The position numbers and the translations under genes are program-made. Source: Daucus carota subsp. sativus (taxonomy: Eukaryota; Streptophyta; Magnoliopsida; Apiales; Apiaceae). Taken from it: a stretch of 64,000 nt of DNA. Positions 57,861 through 64,000 of this stretch are shown here, piece by piece. The stretch is from contig NC_030383.2 in NCBI RefSeq assembly GCF_001625215.2, forward strand, positions 48,108,380-48,172,379, in the 5' to 3' direction. A model generated the notes under the pieces. It made no database searches. It was given only the letters and a program-made list of their open reading frames with translations, and had not been told where the DNA came from. Positions within the stretch are counted from its first letter, which is position 1; every line of letters begins with the position of its first letter.

Positions 57861-59040
57861 TGCCAAGTAGAATGAAAAATGGACATCACAAAGCTATATA
57901 TTGTACAAAAGAGATAGACTATATGTTATAGCATGTAAGGAGGCTAGATCTACAAACTGACAAGCAAACGCAACAACAAATTGCAGACCTACAAGTCAGA
58001 ATCCTTAAGATAATGAAGAAGGTATTTCTAGAGGGCTTTATGCAGAAGGGGAATATAAAGAACCATAAAGTTCTGAATTAATTGCCACATAAACCCTCAA
58101 TTGTTATCAAACGCAGAATGATGAATCTAAATAATTTTTGAGATTGCAACAACATTGTACTGCATACATCACCCAAAATAACTCAAAAGGAACTATCTCT
58201 AGTCTCTACGTCATCATATATATTTATTTCCAAGTAAATAAGGAACCATAGTTTATGCTATCAAAAGGAATTGCTAGTACTGTAGTACACCAACAAGACA
58301 GATATACCGAGGGTCCGCCGCCAAAAAAATCATGTTCAACTTAAAAAAGGAAATGACAGATCACTGCAAGTCCAAGAACAGAAGGTAACAAATCATAGGA
58401 GTCCAATTCAAACACGTTACTTGCGTATAGGGGCAAAGGGACACAAAATTTCTGACACACTAATCATAAGCATAACATTTACTATTAAACAAATCAATAT
58501 ATCTCTATCAAGTTTTTGGCTCTTGAGTACATATTGCACTTAATTCTTACTCCTACAATTCAACCAAACATCCTGTGTATCATTCATTCAACTAATACAT
58601 CGATTTGCAGTCTGCGCATATAGTTTACCTTCAAATATAAAAATCTCGCAACTAACAACACAAAAGAACACACCAGTACAAACTCCTTTCGTAATTCAAC
58701 TCTTCTATGTCCTGCTTAAAGTACCACATCAAGAATCATCCCCAATAATTCCGAATGCAATTAATCTCTCCAACCGCAAATCCATAAAACAATCAAACTT
58801 GTCGAAATTAAGTTCGTTACTACAAATTGAACATACAACTTCATTCACATTCTAATTGTGCAATCAGTTACACATAATATTCACACATTATAAACAATCA
58901 AACAAACACAAATCAATTCACAAGAAACAATTACATACAACAAATGAAACTTAATCAGAAAAGATACAACGGAGAAGAAAGATGACCGGAGTGAATTGAC
59001 GATGAAGCAGATCGGCGGTGAGGTCTGAAGATAATGTAAA
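57861..59040 (-). other. UBC leader exon and 5'UTR intron
   Basis: No coding sequence. A CTACTTGGCAG acceptor (minus strand) lies just before 57860. The CT-rich sequence at about 58960-59040 (minus strand: CACCGCCGATCTGCTTCATC and following) looks like the transcribed leader exon. Long leader introns are common in plant ubiquitin-pathway genes. Confidence 0.5.
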
Positions 59041-59964
59041 TTTCAATCTCTTGTTGTGTATCAATTGAATTGAATATATAATGTGTGTTTGTATTTTTTA
59101 TTAATTAAAAATTAAAAATATAAGCACCGATCCAAAGGTGTGAAGTCGGTGAAGGATTAATAAGAAAGAGATACGTGGGCTTTGTTTCTGTAAAATTTTA
59201 TATACTCTAGAATGCTGTTAAATCAGCACTAATATTACCATATATATAAACTCCCGGATTTGCCTCTTCTCCTCTTGTAAGTTTACTTTTATTTTCTTTA
59301 CTTTTCTTTTGTTATGATAGTTTGTATTTTTTAAATTTTCGAATAATATTTTTGATTAGGTTTGATTTTATCGATGAGAAAAAAATTGTGAAAATTGCCT
59401 CGTCGGATTTTATTTGAGGAATGTGTATTACCAATTTGTCCTCAATATGATAAATTGAAAATGATCAAATGAAAAAGAAAGGCAACTAGAATTGAATAGC
59501 ACATTCTGACTTTGAAAAATAACATTTGGTTGATAAAATGCCACAACCACTAGTCTGATTTGGATAAAGAAGCAACTTCATTCTCTGTTGCCATTTAGGT
59601 GAATATTTGCTTAGAATAACAGGAAATAGAGATACTACAATGCTCTAGGCTAGAGTATGGTTAAACTCCCACAGGGATGGGTTCCCATGGCTCTATTCCT
59701 TTGTCCTCCAACTTGGAAAATGTAATGTAGATCCCTGCAGGATATGTGCAGGAAAAACATACACAGAGCAGTGGGCTAGCCTTATTCAAATATCATTTTC
59801 CGGTTCAAATATAAAAAAAAAACAGCTGCATAAGTAACATGTGCTGAAGATACACGAAAATCCTTCGCACAAGAAAGCCCTGCCATCCTAGTGCAAACAA
59901 GCATCTCTATATGTAAATAAGCAGGGACGAAGCACGTCATTGGCTTTCAACCCCATAAAAAACA
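59041..59964. other. UBC promoter and HIG1-gene 3' flank
   Basis: Intergenic DNA between two minus-strand genes. No further gene, RNA or complete transposon is visible. Confidence 0.5.
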
Positions 59965-62758
59965 CTAAAATTTCTCTCCGTAGTAATATGCAGTGCCAAC
60001 CATTAGTGCAACGGTAGCACCCTGTACAACCACACGAGCTCTCATTAGTTTCTGACCTAGTTGAGAATTTCCCTGTCTGAAACTAATTAGCCCGGCTGTC
60101 AGTACTCCGGCAGTGAGTAGAGCACCTGAAATGCAAAAAAAAACATCAAGCTCGCTGGATGCAGCAGACTAAATATACATACTGTGACGATATCAATCAA
60201 TCATTTACAGCTTTATACAGCAGAGCTTAAAAATTGTGTATGTATTTAACACATGCAAGCAACACCATATAAAGTTTAATTACAGAGAACAAAGAGATAG
60301 ACAGAGAAGATAGCAAGGTCAACTAATAATGTTAACGTCTACAGTACTAATAAAAGATGTGTGATGAAAGTGAAGCAACTTTTTTACTAAGATTGTTCCT
60401 TAGCCTTCTAAGCATTTCTGTCTCCATGATTTGATTTTCTTTACTTCTTACAGTGAGACCATGCAACTAAGTACAGAGGAAGCTTACATGTGGCTTGCTG
60501 TGTGGAAGACTGAGATTTTAGAAATATATCATCATGATCAAGTCATAGGTAAGTTTCAAATGTCATAAATATCCTGAGGGCAACTGAGGCTGCAAAATCT
60601 AGACTTAATCAGAAAATATTTTTGACATTGCATTGTAAAATACAACAATGGCAACGGAAGCAGATAATTCTTGTAATTTGGAGGCAGGCAAGTATTTACA
60701 GGTCACGGCAATGTCCTAATGTCCAGCTAAAAAATTACTTGGCTTGATTATTTCCTGTCATGCATGCTTGGCCTCTTAGTAAGGATTTATGATATTCAGT
60801 ATGCTTATGTTCCCCTGAGAATATAATTCCATTTCTGAGATCTTACATCCAACTGACACTCATTACTTTCCCATCTTCCTCTAATAAATTAATAAAACCT
60901 TATTTGGAGTTGCTCTTCTCATGGAATGCTGGGTACTAAATATTTAATATTCTAATGTGCGGGATGATGATGCTTCTTATGTACAATGACAACAACATAT
61001 TAACAGTCCTTTTAGTTGATTTAGAATCGAAAACCGGGGGTTGAAATCCAAAACCTAGGCTCATTATTATCACAACAAGGTCAAGATGAATCCACATCTA
61101 ACAATTTCAACATACCTACATCTAGTGTGATAAACTGTGTAAGCACTCTAAATAATAGGTCAATTCTAGACAGAGTATGCCACAATGTCATATTTTCAAT
61201 TGACTACTACTGACAATCACCTATCTTTCTGTAAATACATAACCTATAAACGGGGGTAAATAAAGACGATAAGAAAAGGGTACCAAGATCTGGAAAAAAA
61301 TAAAAATTCCCAATGGCATATTAACAGACCAGAGATAGTCGTTCTAAAAGTACACCTATTAACTTAATGAAGGAGCATATTAAGTGAAGTGAATCACAGC
61401 TGTGTTACTCCTACACTGGAAGAATAATTTTATAGGATTGTTGAATATATTGTGGATGAGGATGTTAATGAAGGATTTAAGGTGAATAAACACAGTCATC
61501 CTATTCATGTCTTGGCAATGAAGGATTGTTGAACTATAGTGTTGTTAATGTGATACTAACGTCAACAAAAAAAAAACGACGATGAACTTTAGGCTTGCCT
61601 GATAACTTATCTGGTTCAGAAAGATAAATTTGAAAGAAGGAAAGAGGATACTTTCTAAACTCGGTCCGAAAAATAACAAGAGAAAACACACACACTGAGA
61701 AAAAAAAGAAAGAAGAAGAAGAAGAAGAAGAGAACACTAGGAGCCCGTTTAGGTGAACTTAAAATAATGACTTGTGAGTTATAGTGACTTAACATGATAA
61801 GTGTGAACCTTAAGCTGTCCGTTTGGGTAATTATTTTATATCATAGGTGACTTATGAGTTATCGAAATTGTATATAATAATGATAAATTTGATAGGTTTA
61901 TTTGAGCGATGAAATTGATTTTTATAAAAGAATCATGAAAATAAAAACATTATTCCAAAATGTACGTCCCACTAACTTCCTGCTGCTCACCACTCCTCGA
62001 GGCCAAGGACGGGATCGAAAAAAAAGGGGTCAATAAAAAAATCAAGAAACTATAGAATCCGATCGATTGCGTAAAGCCCGCGGTTTGGTTTATTTATAAT
62101 TTTAAGTCAGTTTCTGACTTATTACACAAACATACATTTTCAACTTAAAGTCGAAAATGGATTTAAGCTCTGGGCCCAAACAAACATGCTCATTGTTTGT
62201 TGTCTATCCGTTTTTAAAAATGACTTGCATACTCTTAAGGTGACAATATTCTACACGGTCTGACATATTATAACGCAGATTTAAGCATGTCTTATGACAT
62301 AAATTTTTCTTGATCATCTAATGTAGCAGTCCAGATTCTTCTTTTTTCACATGCAGCCCTAACAAATGACAAATTGTTGCAAGCTTGATTATAGTAACAA
62401 TTGTTACATATTGCAATTGGCAAAGGGTACACTTATGATGAATAATCGTTATGCTCTGGTACAAACACGATATACACAAAAACACCATAAGCTCATCAAA
62501 CAATTTACTCAGTCGTCTAAAAACCGATAATTAGTTTACTTTTATGATATTAACTAGTAGCAATGAAAACTAACATGTTTAAACTATTACAGTATAACAG
62601 AGCCAATAATTAATTGGTAGAGTATTAACTGATTATACAGATACAAATAGGGGCAGAAATGAAAAAAGAGAGAAAAGGATACCAATAGGGACGAAGGGAT
62701 TTTTAACACGCTTCTTCTCGGGGAACAAATCTTCAAATTCAGTATCGGATGATGCCAT
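59965..62758 (-). CDS. HIG1-domain (hypoxia-inducible) small membrane protein
   Basis: Two coding exons on the minus strand (62683-62758 and 59965-60125) join in phase to give 78 residues. It starts MASSDTEFEDLFPEKKRVKN, then has NPFVPIGALLTAGVLTAGL, RQGNSQLGQKLMRARVVVQG and ATVALMVGTAYYYGEKF. This is the two-span HIG1 hairpin with the conserved NPFVPIG and Q-x(3)-RxRV motifs. HIG1 proteins (yeast Rcf1 kin) sit in the inner mitochondrial membrane and help assemble or stabilise respiratory supercomplexes; some are induced by low oxygen. An upstream in-frame start at 62896 would add 46 basic residues that look unlike this family, so I prefer 62758. The single intron is about 2.6 kb and holds a MITE. 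Confidence 0.9.
61741..62191. mobile_element. hAT-like MITE in the HIG1 intron
   Basis: Begins GAGCCCGTTTAGGTGAACTT and ends GGGCCCAAACAAACATGCTC, imperfect inverted repeats (GAGC...GTTT / AAAC...GCTC). The interior carries TTTTAAGTCAGTTTCTGACTT, also found as fragments near 37385 and 51350. No clear target duplication. A GAA microsatellite (about 61710-61731) lies just before its left end. Confidence 0.6.
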
Positions 62759-62896
62759 ATTTCTCAACGGAGCTCCGAATGGCAATGATGGATGTAGAAC
62801 CCTAAGTCGCAGGATCCGAATTCGTCGCCAACTGTATCTCTCTGCTAATTGTGTGTGTCTGTTTCGGCCTCCACGTCGCGCCTTGTTTGTCCGCAC

Positions 62897-63173
62897 TTCT
62901 TAAGAGTTAAGACGGTGGGCGCTGCTAGCTTTTACACCCAATAGGTTAAGTTCAACTTTTACTCTTCTTTTTCTGTTCAATCTTTCAGTACTATAACTAG
63001 CATAAAAAGGCACGGGTCTCTAGTTTATATCGTGTTTTAAATAATATTGATGTGTCATCGTATTGTTTCGAGCAACCTAATAGCAAATATGAAAATTAAA
63101 TAATATTGATGATTTTTTTTATTTTTTGACAAAATAAGCAGATATGAAAATGTTATATTTGCAACCTAATAGG

Positions 63174-63219
<46 letters not shown>

Positions 63220-64000
63220 TTAATAATAATAATAAGTACTATATTTTTTTAAAAATTATGTATCAAAAACTACTACTGAATCCATTTCTTATATTTAAAC
63301 TCGTGAGGATATAGAGGTCATCATCATATTATCTACAGGTTCAAAATTACATTCGACATGAATACTGGAATTTTTAGATTTTAAATATATTATTCCTCAA
63401 TTAAAAGTATTTGTAATTTATTGTTGAAAATTATTAAATTATTTAACCTAATGTAACATGATTTTGGTGAAAACTTGTTTTTGATATGCTGAACTACGAT
63501 ATCCTAAATCGTCGTTAGAAGAAGATGTGTGGCGTGCATTGTTTTACATTTATTTCTTTTTTTTTTTAGCGTAGATTTGGTGTCATAGTTGAGTGACACA
63601 TGATGGGCAGATCATCAACACGGTCTTTTTTAGCATATGTTACACACATTCTGCATAAATAGAAATTGTAACAACTAAAAAGACCAATACCTTATTTTAT
63701 TATAAAAGTATAATTTCAACTAATAACCCTATAATTGTGCCCAAAAAAATTCTGACATCTTTAATGTGGTTTAATCTTATAATTTTCATATCAACATAAA
63801 ATACTTTAATGTCTTATATTTTTATTGTTAATTAGAAATATTAGAAGATTATTACTTTGATACAATCTGTTATAATATCGGCTTGTTAAATTTTAATTTT
63901 TTATAATTAGTTTTCTAAGCTTGATGATTAAGACTTTTAATGATTTTTCATGTAAATGTTATAAACCAGATCTCAAACAACGATTTCCTGAAATTTGAAA
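62897..64000. other. AT-rich intergenic DNA, no gene seen
   Basis: Upstream of the HIG1 gene. It holds an (AAT)n microsatellite and AT-rich sequence, without recognisable frames or terminal repeats. Confidence 0.55.
63175..63234. repeat. (AAT)n microsatellite
   Basis: About 20 trinucleotide units with one interruption (AATATTAAT). Likely length-polymorphic. Confidence 0.9.

Noticed and set aside
62996-63025. CTAG...GCACGGG motif resembling a Helitron 3' tip
   Set aside because: No matching stem and no partner 5' TC end nearby, unlike the two accepted Helitrons.

Overview
This is nuclear DNA from a flowering plant, very probably a eudicot. The evidence is AT-rich intergenic DNA, short GT-AG introns in most genes, plant-specific families (UGT glycosyltransferase, SPARK-type and LRR receptor kinases, KUP potassium transporter), and many small DNA-transposon derivatives. 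An asterid such as an Apiaceae species would fit the general look, but that is a guess.

Layout: 1-1.7 kb is AT-rich with a minus-strand Helitron (1031-1691). 1.9-5.5 kb is a small TOG/ARM-repeat gene (+). 5.9-7.3 kb holds two Harbinger/Tourist-like MITEs. 7.5-13.9 kb holds two intronless tandem UDP-glycosyltransferase genes (UGT90A-like, +) with more MITEs between them. 15.1-17.6 kb is an 8-exon SPARK-domain receptor-like kinase (+). Its 3' flank is interrupted by a 5'-truncated LINE (17620-25396, -), which itself carries a nested Ty3/gypsy chromovirus (19608-24761, +) with LTRs that read identical. 26.0-30.5 kb is an 11-exon mitochondrial aldehyde dehydrogenase gene (-). 30.6-38.9 kb is gene-poor and holds MITEs and a second Helitron of the same family (33544-34166). 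38.9-44.3 kb is an 8-exon KUP/HAK/KT potassium transporter (+). 45.3-48.2 kb is a 7-exon NHL-repeat membrane protein (+). 48.6-50.6 kb is a 2-exon LRR receptor pseudokinase (-), convergent with the NHL gene. 50.6-54.5 kb holds a MITE and a 1.2-kb poly(A)-tailed retroposon with a 17-bp target duplication. 54.6-59.0 kb is a ubiquitin-conjugating E2 gene (-). 60.0-62.8 kb is a two-exon HIG1-domain gene (-). The last kilobase is AT-rich with an (AAT)n microsatellite.

The genes look like ordinary unrelated plant loci, not a co-regulated cluster; the only local family expansion is the UGT pair. I found no CRISPR array, rRNA or tRNA, and no convincing new biological system. The most informative signals are the nested insertion behind the receptor kinase, the Helitron pair with diagnostic ends, UGT sequence homogenised at its 3' end, and the several MITE families with readable target-site duplications. 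Exon borders were set by hand from GT/AG sites, reading phase and family resemblance; none is checked against transcripts.
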